Positions 7,715-15,233 are shown, counted from the stretch's first letter. The stretch: 49,646 nucleotides of DNA from Candidatus Gastranaerophilales bacterium (GCA_905235155.1 CAJOKJ010000002.1:1-49646), one strand, 5' to 3'. The notes: a model not told the origin generated them from the sequence alone. A program made the numbers and translations.

Positions 7715-8417
7715 TTATTAACTCTTTCATTTCTTTTATTGAACTGTCCAGACCGTTGTAAATAGCCTTAGTCGTAATACTATGCCCAATTGTCATTTCT
7801 GAAATTCCGTGTAATTCCGTTAATTGTGAAACATTTTGGTAATTTATTCCTTTGCATAAAGAAACTTTCATTCCAAGCGTATTTGCAAGTACGGAACATT
7901 CTTTTAATGCCATATATTCTCGTTCAAATTGACCGTATTTAAACGCTTCCGAATATTTTAAAGTATTTAATTCAACGTAATGCATTCCTGCTTTAAACGC
8001 AGAATTTATTTGGTCTATTTCAGGGTTTATGAATACGCAAGAAACAATACCTTCATACATTAATGGCAACATAAAATCATTTAGTTCGGATTGATTTTTT
8101 AAAGCATTAAAGCCGTTAGACGGTGATGGTTCGTTTGTCTGAGGTACAATACAAACAGTATCAGGTTTGCAGTCTAATGCCAAAGTTTTAGCTTCTTGTG
8201 TCATTGGCATTTTGAGTATAAATTTTGTTCTTGTATGTTGTCTTATGTATTTTACATCATAACTGGATATAACAGAGTTTCCGTCTGAAATATGAACAAC
8301 AATACCATCGGCTCCCGAATGCTCACAAAATCTGGCGAATTTTAGAATATCCGGCTCTCCGCTTCCAATTGAATTTCTTAAGTTTGCTAAATAATTTATG
8401 TTAATGTTTAAAAGCAT
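7704..8417 (-). CDS. PdxJ-fold protein lacking catalytic residues
   Basis: The 237 residues align with pyridoxine 5'-phosphate synthase (PdxJ) almost without gaps: NINYLANLR at 6-14, SGADGIVVH at 34-42, KPDTVCIVP at 84-92, GINYQNV at 190-196 and MTIGHSI near the end. PdxJ closes the pyridoxine ring from 1-deoxyxylulose 5-phosphate and aminoacetone 3-phosphate. The active site is not kept: NIDH is NINY, the REDRRH loop is SDGNSV (44-49), the Glu of LEMA is Lys69, and the His of AGHG is Lys189; only His212 of IGH remains. The protein is therefore probably not a PNP synthase. Good ribosome site (AGGTGA). It sits 5 bases downstream of murT. Confidence 0.75.
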   Translation of the reverse strand: MLLNININYLANLRNSIGSGEPDILKFARFCEHSGADGIVVHISDGNSVISSYDVKYIRQHTRTKFILKMPMTQEAKTLALDCKPDTVCIVPQTNEPSPSNGFNALKNQSELNDFMLPLMYEGIVSCVFINPEIDQINSAFKAGMHYVELNTLKYSEAFKYGQFEREYMALKECSVLANTLGMKVSLCKGINYQNVSQLTELHGISEMTIGHSITTKAIYNGLDSSIKEMKELINEK

Positions 8418-8422
8418 TTAAA

Positions 8423-9745
8423 TCACCTGTTTTTTATTTGTAAAAGTGCTGTGTATGAAGGTAAAATCGTAATTTCTTCGTTTTTATCTTCGGATGAAGA
8501 AATTACATTAATCGCTTCAAATAAGTCAGGGACAATCTTTATTTTATCAGAAGGAAGTCCTGCATATTTAAGTCTTAAAGCCATATCGTTTGCTCTGATA
8601 CCGGATGTTATAACAGTTTTTTTAGCATCTTTTAACAGTTCAAATTCCGCATCCCATAGCCAAGAAACATCTCTGCCGTCTGCAAAATTGTCATTAATTG
8701 CGATTAAAATATTTGAATTTAAATTAACCGTTTTTAATACTTCGCTTGCACCCGCCGGATTTTTAATCAATTGTATAATTGTTTTATGTCCGTTAACTTC
8801 CGTTTTTTCAGCACGTCCAAACATTGCTTTATAAGTTTTTAATGCATTTTGAATTTCTTTTTGTTTATATCCCAGCTCTAAAGCCATAGAAACTGCGGCA
8901 AGAACATTATATGCGTTATAAAGACCTACGGTATCAATAGTATATTGTGTTATTTCGTTGTTATGTTCCACAGAAATTTCTACATAATCCTGATAAATTT
9001 TTGCATATCCTTTGTAATCGCAGTCAGGTCTGTTGTAACCGCAGTTACAGTAATAATGTCCCTGTTGTGCATAGAATCGTTTTGAATATTCTAAAGGTTT
9101 TCCGCAAATACAATTAAACATTTCTGCCGGAGCATTAGAAATAGTCCTTGTATTTGCAAATTCAATTTCTTCAAATCCGTAGTAAATTCTTTTATTTTCT
9201 TTTCCTAAATTAGCAACAAGAGGATCATCTGCGTTTAGAATTAATGTTAAGTTTTTATTTTTATCTATTGCCGATTGGATTTTTTTTGCGGTAGTGTCAA
9301 GTTCACCATATCTGTCCAGTTGGTCACGAAAAAGATTTGTTACAACAAGATAATCAAGTGTCATATAATCATATAATTTTGATAAATATGCTTCATCTGA
9401 TTCTAAAACGCAATTATCATATCTTTTTGACGGAACAATTGTTCTTGCAAATACATTGGCAATACCTGTAAGCATATTTGCACCTTGTGCATTATGAATA
9501 ATACTTTTTCCGTTTGCTTCAAGTATTTGTGCAATTAGGCCTGATGTTGTTGTTTTCCCGTTAGTTCCTGTAATACTAAGTTTTTTACCTGTTATGTATT
9601 TTGAACAATAATGAAGAAAGTTAGGATTAAGTTTTAGTGTAAATAATCCTACAAAAGATGTACCGCTTGAACGGCCCACAAGTTTAATAATTAAGGCAAT
9701 AAATCTTGCCATAAGTATTGATATATAAAACTTAATTCTTTCCAT
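8423..9745 (-). CDS. murT: MurT-type Mur ligase (lipid II isoglutaminyl synthase ligase subunit)
   Basis: The 440-residue protein has a membrane-proximal N-terminus, the Mur ligase ATP loop TGTNGKTTTS, a Cys ribbon (CICGKPL ... YYCNCGYNRPDC) typical of MurT, and a C-terminal DUF1727 domain with the hallmark NDNFADGRDVSWLWDAEFE. MurT activates the D-Glu carboxylate of lipid II and uses ammonia from the glutaminase GatD to make D-isoglutamine in peptidoglycan. GatD is normally the next gene; here the next gene is the PdxJ-like one and no glutaminase occurs in the window. No clear ribosome site precedes the ATG. Confidence 0.9.
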   Translation of the reverse strand: MERIKFYISILMARFIALIIKLVGRSSGTSFVGLFTLKLNPNFLHYCSKYITGKKLSITGTNGKTTTSGLIAQILEANGKSIIHNAQGANMLTGIANVFARTIVPSKRYDNCVLESDEAYLSKLYDYMTLDYLVVTNLFRDQLDRYGELDTTAKKIQSAIDKNKNLTLILNADDPLVANLGKENKRIYYGFEEIEFANTRTISNAPAEMFNCICGKPLEYSKRFYAQQGHYYCNCGYNRPDCDYKGYAKIYQDYVEISVEHNNEITQYTIDTVGLYNAYNVLAAVSMALELGYKQKEIQNALKTYKAMFGRAEKTEVNGHKTIIQLIKNPAGASEVLKTVNLNSNILIAINDNFADGRDVSWLWDAEFELLKDAKKTVITSGIRANDMALRLKYAGLPSDKIKIVPDLFEAINVISSSEDKNEEITILPSYTALLQIKNR

Positions 9746-9824
9746 AAAATAATTCTTTTTGGTATTTTATTTTTTTTTAGTTTACTATATAATCAAATCA
9801 TAATACAAAAGAAGAAATTAAGAA

Positions 9825-10190
9825 ATGATTTATTTATTCGTAATATTTTTCATATTAGAGTTTATTGTTGTATCAATGTTGTGTTACGGAATTTATTTGT
9901 TGGATAAAAAAGTCATTTCTCTTTCTGAAAAATTTAAAGTAAACAGACATACTCTAAAATTTCAATTAAGGGTGTTGTATGATAATGCAAACCGATTTAA
10001 ACTAAAAATAAGATGCCAAAAAAGAGCAATTGAAGAACAAAGAAGAAAATTTTTGAGAAAATTAATAAAGGGTATACTGATATCAATAGCGTTATTTTTC
10101 TTTAAAAAAACTCGTTTCAGAAAAAAAATACTTTTTGTGGAATTATTGTTAATTCTATATGATACACTAAAGGCTGATTGTGTAATTTGA
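9825..10190 (+). CDS. Small membrane protein, unknown
   Basis: A 121-residue basic protein with an N-terminal transmembrane segment (about 2-25), a charged coiled-coil-like middle (30-80) and a second hydrophobic stretch (about 82-95, IKGILISIALFFF). It is divergent from murT and sits upstream of the YtxH-type genes. No family recognised. Confidence 0.65.
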   Translation: MIYLFVIFFILEFIVVSMLCYGIYLLDKKVISLSEKFKVNRHTLKFQLRVLYDNANRFKLKIRCQKRAIEEQRRKFLRKLIKGILISIALFFFKKTRFRKKILFVELLLILYDTLKADCVI

Positions 10191-10215
10191 TATTGTATGT
10201 ATAAAATTATATGTT
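10187..10215 (+). promoter_or_regulatory. Putative promoter of YtxH/DUF948 genes
   Basis: TTGATA (10187-10192), a 17-base spacer and TATGTT (10210-10215), 36 bases before the ATG at 10251. It overlaps the end of the preceding gene. Confidence 0.4.
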
Positions 10216-10250
10216 AAAATCGTTTGTAAATTGAAAGTCGAGGTTTAAAA

Positions 10251-10571
10251 ATGTGTAAAGAAAATGATTCATTGTGTTTTGGAATAGGCATAATGGTTGG
10301 TGTAATAGGCGGTGTTGTTGCGGGCGTTCTTTTAGCACCTAAAAAAGGAGAAGACTCTTGCAAAGATGTAAAATGTGTTATTGAAAATTTGGTTGAAACT
10401 CAAGCACCAAGAGTTCGAGAAGCAAAAAAACAAGCACTTGAAGCAATAGATTTAGTAAAATATAGAATAGAAAATCAAATCAAAAAATTTAAAAATGCGG
10501 CAAAATCAGACAGATTAGAAAAAGCAAAACAACTGGAAGACGCAAACTCTGATTACGATATTAATCAATAA
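10251..10571 (+). CDS. YtxH domain protein
   Basis: A 106-residue protein with the YtxH signature: a short N-terminus, a glycine-rich membrane segment (GIMVGVIGGVVAGVLLAP, about 13-30), the KKGE turn, then a charged amphipathic helix. YtxH proteins accompany general-stress genes in Firmicutes and are common in the envelope of many bacteria; their biochemical role is not established. The DUF948-like gene follows after 20 bases and another YtxH gene at 11040, as in the Bacillus ytxGH arrangement. Confidence 0.8.
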   Translation: MCKENDSLCFGIGIMVGVIGGVVAGVLLAPKKGEDSCKDVKCVIENLVETQAPRVREAKKQALEAIDLVKYRIENQIKKFKNAAKSDRLEKAKQLEDANSDYDINQ

Positions 10572-10591
10572 GAAAAAGAAGGAAGAAAATA

Positions 10592-10969
10592 ATGGAAACA
10601 TCTCAAATACTTTTAAATAACGGCTTAGCTTTTTTAGCATTTTCAACAGGAATTATGTTTGTTATAGTAGGTGGCTTTTTAATTAAATTAATTGTTGATG
10701 CCGCAAGATTAACAAGAAATATTGATGAAACAACTTCTGTTGTGAGAAATGAACTTCGTCCTACATTAAGAGAGTTAAGTGAATCACTGCATACATTAAA
10801 TGATTTTATGAAATCAACAGATAAAGGTATTGATAAGGTTAAAGATGCAGTAGAAAGTGCACTTGGTGTTAGTACGGCAACACTTTCAAAGCTTAAATTT
10901 ATATCAGGCTCTTTAATAAGCGGTTTGTATAAAGGCTTTTCCACTGTTGTAAAGCTTTTTCAAAAGTAA
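10592..10969 (+). CDS. DUF948 (YtxG-like) membrane protein
   Basis: A 125-residue protein with one N-terminal transmembrane helix (about 12-35) and a long helical tail with the DUF948-type pattern (TTSVVRNELRPTLRELSESL, then a second heptad segment). It resembles YtxG, which pairs with YtxH; YtxG and YtxH lie side by side here also. Ribosome site AGAAGGAAG precedes the ATG. Likely a membrane-anchored coiled coil acting at the envelope; exact function unknown. Confidence 0.75.
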   Translation: METSQILLNNGLAFLAFSTGIMFVIVGGFLIKLIVDAARLTRNIDETTSVVRNELRPTLRELSESLHTLNDFMKSTDKGIDKVKDAVESALGVSTATLSKLKFISGSLISGLYKGFSTVVKLFQK

Positions 10970-10993
10970 AAACCACCCTATCGGGTAATGTTT

Positions 10994-11021
10994 TTGATAT
11001 GTGATAAGTTAAAATTAAAAT
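10994..11021 (+). promoter_or_regulatory. Putative promoter of second YtxH gene
   Basis: TTGATA (10994-10999), 16-base spacer, TAAAAT (11016-11021), then AAAGGAGA and ATG at 11040. This would let the second YtxH gene be expressed separately from the first two. Confidence 0.45.
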
Positions 11022-11039
11022 AGTAAAGGAGATATTATT

Positions 11040-11318
11040 ATGTCAGTAGGAAAATTTTTAGTAGGTTTCACAGTAGGTGCAGCATTAGGTGCTATAACAG
11101 GTATTTTGCTTGCTCCAAAATCAGGTGAAGAAACAAGAGAAGCAATATCAGACACAGCAAAAGATATTTTAGATAAAACAGATGCAAAAGTTAAAGATAT
11201 TCAAGATAAAGCAGAAGCCGTTGTTTCTGAATTACAAAAAAAAGGTGATGAAATTGTTGGTAATATCCAAAACTTTATAAACGAAAAAAAAGATATGTTT
11301 AAATCATCTGAAAATTAG
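11040..11318 (+). CDS. YtxH domain protein
   Basis: A 92-residue YtxH protein: MSVGKFLVGFTVGAALG with a glycine-rich membrane helix ending ILLAPKSGEETR, then a lysine/aspartate-rich amphipathic helix to the C-terminus. It is more canonical than the paralogue at 10251. It has a good ribosome site (AAAGGAGA, 11026-11033), a candidate promoter of its own and a strong terminator just downstream. Confidence 0.85.
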   Translation: MSVGKFLVGFTVGAALGAITGILLAPKSGEETREAISDTAKDILDKTDAKVKDIQDKAEAVVSELQKKGDEIVGNIQNFINEKKDMFKSSEN

Positions 11319-11338
11319 TTATATTTAAATTTAAATAG

Positions 11339-11373
11339 AAGGCGGATTTGCACAGCAAATCCGCCTTTTATTT
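11339..11373 (+). terminator. Rho-independent terminator
   Basis: Ten-base GC-rich stem (GGCGGATTTG at 11341-11350 with CAAATCCGCC at 11356-11365), five-base loop and a T-rich tail. It ends the YtxH group. Confidence 0.92.
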
Positions 11374-11384
11374 TTTATAACCGC

Positions 11385-11415
11385 AAAAAAAAACCTGTTT
11401 TCTTTTGAAATCAGG
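11385..11415 (-). terminator. Minus-strand terminator of the 53-residue gene
   Basis: On the minus strand CCTGATTTC-AAAA-GAAAACAGG (one mismatch) is followed by nine Ts. It faces the terminator of the YtxH gene and belongs to the small gene at 11510-11671. Confidence 0.65.
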
Positions 11416-11509
11416 CACATGTTTTTTTGATAAAACATTTAAATAGGTAGGTAGTGTGTAAGTGTGAGTTAGTTAAGTAGTTAGTATGTGTTAAAAAACT
11501 TTTTATAAA

Positions 11510-11671
11510 TTAATGTAAATTAATTTTTAAATCTACTCTGTTATTGAACGCAATCATGTTCATATAAGAAAATAATACGTCAGATCTGTCAACGAATTCA
11601 GGTTGATTTGTTGTTGGAACAACTGCTCCGTCTACTGTTTGGTCATTCAATTTTAAATCTTGTACTGCCAT
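11510..11671 (-). CDS. Small 53-residue protein, unknown
   Basis: From ATG at 11671 to TAA at 11510-11512, reading MAVQDLKLNDQT at the start and ending NRVDLKINLH. A ribosome site (GTGAGGTAG) precedes the ATG on the minus strand and a terminator lies about 95 bases downstream of the stop, so it looks like a genuine monocistronic gene. The protein is acidic/neutral and soluble with no Cys and no signal peptide. No family recognised; it recalls the other small minus-strand protein at 31901-32137 only in size and lack of a membrane segment. Confidence 0.65.
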   Translation of the reverse strand: MAVQDLKLNDQTVDGAVVPTTNQPEFVDRSDVLFSYMNMIAFNNRVDLKINLH

Positions 11672-11863
11672 ACTCTACTACCTCACTCAAATTTAATTTC
11701 TCACTCTTACTCCTTTATAAAGTATTTTTGAAAAGTCGAATTTCAGCATGTCTAATTTTTGTTACATTTATTTACAAAAGCTGTGAAAAGCATGGATTTA
11801 AGGCAATTTTCATGAAAAAAAGTTTTTTATATAAGTAAGGTAAAATATAAATTTTTGGTTTAA

Positions 11864-13282
11864 ATGGTTAACGGTATTAATTCACAATCAAATATTTATG
11901 CATTAAAGGATTTGGTAAATCTGGCAAAATACGCAACAGGTGTTCCATTGACTAATGATGCAACAAAACTTACCGTTAGCGAAGTTGCAAATTATCCTGC
12001 TATGCTTTGCGGTTATGAAGGCTGGCAATGGGTTAAACATAATAAAGGACAATATAAACAAGCATTTGCAGATGTTGTAAAAAGAGGTGCAGAATCTCAT
12101 AACGTATTAAAAACAGCAGGTGTTAAAGGTGTTTTAAGAGTTGCAGACGCAAAAGAAATTCTTACAAGAATTCCTGAAGCAGAAGCATTAAAAACATTAT
12201 CAACGTCTTCTCAAGATTTATATAAAGCTGCACAAAAAGCAGCAGAATTAGCAAAATCAAATCCTGCAAATAAAGAAGCATTAAAACAAGCAGCAAATAC
12301 ATTAGCAAAAGCAGACGCATTAACTTATGCAGAAAAAGCAGCAAAATCAACAGGTATTTTTTCTAAGTCTAAAAAAGCATTAGGCATAACAAAAGTTGGA
12401 CAAGCAACAAAAGATTTAGCAGTAAAATCTCCAACATTCCAAAAATGTTTAGATGCGTATAACAATGAAGCAGGTACGTTTATGTTAGTTTTGGAAGGTG
12501 GTATGGAAACCTTCACAAACGTAGTACCTACATTTAAACAATTAGGTTTCAAAAGAGGTATGAAGCAATTAGGTCGTTCTGCTGTTAAAACAATGACATC
12601 AGTAGCGGGATGGGTTGCAGGTTCAGTATTAGGCTCAAAATTGGGCAGTGTTGTAGGTGCTGCTGTTGGTAATAGTAAAGCAGGTGCAGTAGTTGGTGCT
12701 ATTGCAGGAAAAGTTGGTTCTTATGCTGTTGGTACAATCGGTCAACACTATGCTGTAAGAGGTGTTGAAAAAGCATTGGGTAAATCAGAATTAGAACAAG
12801 CAAAAGAAGAAGATGCAGTAAGAATTGCACAAGCAGCACAAACAAATCCGGAAGTATTTGATGCATTGGTAGAACAAGCAGCACAAAGACTTGCAATAGA
12901 AGGCGAAGATACAGCCGAATCAAAAGCAGTAAATGCTACATTGAGAAATTTAGTTGCACAAAAAGATGCAGCAGGAAGCCAAACATCAGAAACGATGACA
13001 AGAGAACAGTTAAAAGCTTATGCAGATAGCTTGAATGAAGAACCTGTTGCAGTTCAACAACAAGATAAAACAGTTGTTACAAATCCTGTAACAGCAAATA
13101 AATCAGGTTATACAGGTTATATTCCTTCATCAGCAGCCGCACCAATTAATGTACAAGCACAAACTCAACAGCCGGTTGCAGCACAAGTAAAAGCTGACGA
13201 AATGACACCTGAAATGAAGGCTCTTTTAGAAAGAGCAGACAGAGTTATTGCAAACGGTTCAAGATATTTAGACAAAAAATAA
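11864..13282 (+). CDS. Glycine-zipper membrane-associated protein, unknown
   Basis: A 472-residue protein. The first 230 residues are Ala/Lys-rich helices (for example KAAQKAAELAKSNP). Residues about 245-300 form a glycine-zipper hydrophobic block (VAGWVAGSVLGSKLGSVVGA, VVGAIAGKVGSYAVG) likely to insert in or span a membrane as packed helices. The C-terminus is Gln/Ala-rich and probably disordered before a final helix. No enzymatic motif is seen. The gene stands alone with its own terminator; upstream 11672-11863 is AT-rich and holds no other gene I can support. The glycine zipper could suggest a pore or effector-type protein, but this is speculation. Confidence 0.8.
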   Translation: MVNGINSQSNIYALKDLVNLAKYATGVPLTNDATKLTVSEVANYPAMLCGYEGWQWVKHNKGQYKQAFADVVKRGAESHNVLKTAGVKGVLRVADAKEILTRIPEAEALKTLSTSSQDLYKAAQKAAELAKSNPANKEALKQAANTLAKADALTYAEKAAKSTGIFSKSKKALGITKVGQATKDLAVKSPTFQKCLDAYNNEAGTFMLVLEGGMETFTNVVPTFKQLGFKRGMKQLGRSAVKTMTSVAGWVAGSVLGSKLGSVVGAAVGNSKAGAVVGAIAGKVGSYAVGTIGQHYAVRGVEKALGKSELEQAKEEDAVRIAQAAQTNPEVFDALVEQAAQRLAIEGEDTAESKAVNATLRNLVAQKDAAGSQTSETMTREQLKAYADSLNEEPVAVQQQDKTVVTNPVTANKSGYTGYIPSSAAAPINVQAQTQQPVAAQVKADEMTPEMKALLERADRVIANGSRYLDKK

Positions 13283-13302
13283 TTTAAATTTTTAATATTA
13301 TA

Positions 13303-13353
13303 AAAATCCCAAAATGATTGACCTTTTCGGTTTCAGATTTTGGGATTTTTTAT
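13303..13353 (+). terminator. Rho-independent terminator
   Basis: Twelve-base stem (AAATCCCAAAAT at 13303-13314 and its complement at 13337-13348) with a 22-base loop and T tail, after the glycine-zipper gene. Confidence 0.8.
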
Positions 13354-13398
13354 TTGCAAAATGAATTTATTATAAGTGTAACTAAAGGGGGAGGAGTT

Positions 13399-14073
13399 AT
13401 GCCTGTAATAAATAAACCAATAAAAATTATGCTTGTAGAAGATCAAAAATTAATGCGTGTTGGTATTAAATCGTTGTTTGAAGATTCGGACAGCATGGAA
13501 ATAATAAAAGAGGCAGAAACCGGCAAAGATGCGATAGAATGTGCAAGAGTTTTAAAACCCGATGTCGTTCTAATGGATATAGGTTTGCCTGATATGAGCG
13601 GAATTGAGGCTGCAAAAAAAATTCTTTCGGATAATAAAAAAATAAAAATTATAATGCTTACTTCGCATACAACAGAAAAAGAGGTTATGGATTCTTTAAT
13701 GGCAGGTGCAAGTGCATATATTATGAAGGATTTTGATACGGAATCTTTTTTGATGATAGTAAAAACAATAAATGAGGGTGCTATGTGGCTTGATCCTCAG
13801 GTCGTGCCGTATATAAGAGATAAAAATGCGGGTGTTATCCCTGCAAAACAGGTTACGAGAGCGGCTTTTAGAGAGCAACATTCAAATTTAACACAGAGAG
13901 AATATGAAGTTCTTAAATTAGTTGTTGACGGTAAATCCAATTACGAAATTGCACAGATATTAACAATAAGTGAGCATACAGCAAAGGCTCACGTGTGTAA
14001 TATTATTCAAAAATTGGTCGTTGATGACCGTACTCAAGCGGCAGTTAAAGCATTAAGAGAGGGGTTAGTTTAA
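13399..14073 (+). CDS. NarL/FixJ-type response regulator
   Basis: The ATG at 13399 has an excellent ribosome site (GGGGGAGGAG, 13387-13396), giving 224 residues. A receiver domain (8-130) has the acidic pair VEDQ, phospho-acceptor Asp60 in LMDIGLPDMSG, Thr/Ser in LTSH and the conserved Lys in YIMKDFD. A LuxR-type helix-turn-helix follows (LTQREYEVLKLVVDGKSNYE ... HTAKAHVCNIIQKL, about 155-215). It should bind DNA when phosphorylated. No histidine kinase is in the window, so it is an orphan. It resembles the regulator at 44507. It lies just upstream of the second pilin-like gene, which could be a target; that is inference from position only. Confidence 0.92.
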   Translation: MPVINKPIKIMLVEDQKLMRVGIKSLFEDSDSMEIIKEAETGKDAIECARVLKPDVVLMDIGLPDMSGIEAAKKILSDNKKIKIIMLTSHTTEKEVMDSLMAGASAYIMKDFDTESFLMIVKTINEGAMWLDPQVVPYIRDKNAGVIPAKQVTRAAFREQHSNLTQREYEVLKLVVDGKSNYEIAQILTISEHTAKAHVCNIIQKLVVDDRTQAAVKALREGLV

Positions 14074-14097
14074 ATGTTAATTGTTAAAATAGTAGTT

Positions 14098-14138
14098 TTA
14101 CTGTTTATAAGTCATTTAGTTATTCTTATAAACAGTAA
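14098..14138. repeat. Perfect 14-bp inverted repeat after response regulator
   Basis: TTACTGTTTATAAG (14098-14111) and its exact complement CTTATAAACAGTAA (14125-14138) flank a 13-base loop. No T tract follows, so it is not a standard terminator; a separate terminator follows at 14180. Confidence 0.8.
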
Positions 14139-14179
14139 TGTATCTTGTAAATAATTATATTTAAAATGTTTTTAATAAA

Positions 14180-14213
14180 AAATACAATATTCATTCAGAA
14201 TGTTGTATTTTTT
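14180..14213 (+). terminator. Rho-independent terminator
   Basis: Stem AATACAATATTC (14181-14192) with GAATGTTGTATT (14198-14209), one G-T wobble, five-base loop and T tail. The 3' arm also contains the likely -35 of the next gene. Confidence 0.8.
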
Positions 14214-14231
14214 ATAATAATATGCTATAAA
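14203..14231 (+). promoter_or_regulatory. Putative promoter of second pilin-like gene
   Basis: TTGTAT (14203-14208), 17-base spacer and TATAAA (14226-14231) preceded by TGC, an extended -10. A ribosome site (AAAAAGGAGAAAA) and ATG at 14254 follow. The -35 lies inside the preceding terminator stem. Confidence 0.5.
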
Positions 14232-14275
14232 TATCAAAAAGGAGAAAAGTGCCATGAATAGTACGTTTAAAGTTC

Positions 14276-14286
14276 GGGGGGGGGGG
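14276..14286 (+). repeat. Poly-G tract (11 G) at codons 8-11 of second pilin-like gene
   Basis: Eleven consecutive Gs directly after ATG AAT AGT ACG TTT AAA GTT C. With eleven the frame from ATG 14254 meets TAA immediately after the tract; nine or twelve would join the pilin frame. The flanks match the tract at 6475. Confidence 0.85.
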
Positions 14287-14330
14287 TAAAATCCGCTTGT
14301 AGTAAAGGCTTTAGTTGTTTAAAAATATTT

Positions 14331-15233
14331 TTGTTTACTCCAATCAGCTTTTTTAGTGAACTGATGTCTGTGAACTGCAAACAGACTGACAATAAAAATC
14401 AAGTGGATTGCCACGCCGATAAATCGGCTCGCAATGACGTAGTTTGTCATTACGAGGAACGAAGTGACGAAGTAATCCAAAAACCTTTAAATTGGATTGC
14501 CACGAAAATCAGAGATTTTCTCGCAATGACAAAAAACTGTTTAATGTTCACTAAGGCAATTGCGTTTACACTTGCAGAAACTCTTATTGTAATGGGTATA
14601 ATCGGTGTAGTTGCTGCACTTACATTGCCAAACTTAAACCAATCAACAAACAATAAAGAAAAAGTTGTTAAAGTTAAAAAGGTATATCAAAACTTAAATG
14701 ATGCTATTGGTAGAGCACAAGCAGTTTACGGCCCTGTTGACGAATGGTTTGTTAATGATTCAACTCAGGCGACACAGACAACACGCTTTGGGGAAAGATT
14801 AACAGAATTCATGAAGTTATCTAAAAATTGTAAAATGACAAAAGGTTGTTATGATAGTGGCAGCGGGACGTCTAGTTCCTATCAATTTATTTTAGCTGAC
14901 GGAACTTCTGTCAGTCTTGATGCTTCTATAAATAGTGTGAGTTTTAATGTAGATATAGATGGATTAAATAAAGGTAAAGGGGGCAGTGGGATAGATTTAT
15001 TTCGTTTTATTGCAAATCCTACTACAAATTTCAGCGTGGAACCATGTGGTGGGGGATCTACCTACACATATGGAGCTTCAAAAATGTTGGTATCATGCCC
15101 TGGACAAGGTTGTGCAAGATGGGTAATAGACTATGACAACATGGATTATTTAAAACTTGATAGCAGCGGCAAATGTCCTAACGGAAGAGCTTTAGATGTT
15201 GAAGCATCTCCGCCTGTTGTTTCTTGCAATTAA
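14331..15233 (+). CDS. Type IV pilin-like (pseudopilin) protein with poly-G leader, out of frame with its ATG
   Basis: The open frame from 14331 (TTG, no ribosome site) is only a fragment of the intended gene, which very probably begins at ATG 14254 after AAAAAGGAGAAAA. The body, from AFTLAETLIVMGIIGVVAA (cleavage before F encoded at 14565), closely matches the pilin-like protein at 6459, including TLPNLN, STNNKEKV, YQNL, AVYGPV and the C-terminal NMDYLK...GKCPNG...SCN. The G tract of eleven puts the ATG out of frame. If in frame the leader would be about 104 residues and include a translated palindromic element (14405-14530). It would be an exported pilin-like subunit; assembly genes are not in the window. 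Confidence 0.85.
   Translation: MFTPISFFSELMSVNCKQTDNKNQVDCHADKSARNDVVCHYEERSDEVIQKPLNWIATKIRDFLAMTKNCLMFTKAIAFTLAETLIVMGIIGVVAALTLPNLNQSTNNKEKVVKVKKVYQNLNDAIGRAQAVYGPVDEWFVNDSTQATQTTRFGERLTEFMKLSKNCKMTKGCYDSGSGTSSSYQFILADGTSVSLDASINSVSFNVDIDGLNKGKGGSGIDLFRFIANPTTNFSVEPCGGGSTYTYGASKMLVSCPGQGCARWVIDYDNMDYLKLDSSGKCPNGRALDVEASPPVVSCN
14405..14530. repeat. Dispersed palindromic element inserted in pilin leader
   Basis: Three related units: GGATTGCCACG...TCGCAATGAC (14405-14438), an inverted GTCATTACGAGGAACGAAGT... unit (14446-14478) and a second direct GGATTGCCACG...CTCGCAATGAC (14494-14530). Each direct unit has its own inner stem. Translated, they give CHYEERSDEVIQ and LDWIA/LAMT-type strings seen for palindromic repeats in many genomes, similar in kind to Rickettsia palindromic elements, which also insert in frame in genes. 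Confidence 0.75.

Noticed and set aside
11416-11509. Structured RNA in the GTAGGTAGTGTGTAAGTGTG region
   Set aside because: The purine/T-rich repeats form no convincing stem and match no RNA family I know.
11608-11838. 76-codon plus-strand frame
   Set aside because: It is antisense to the 53-residue gene and has no ribosome site.
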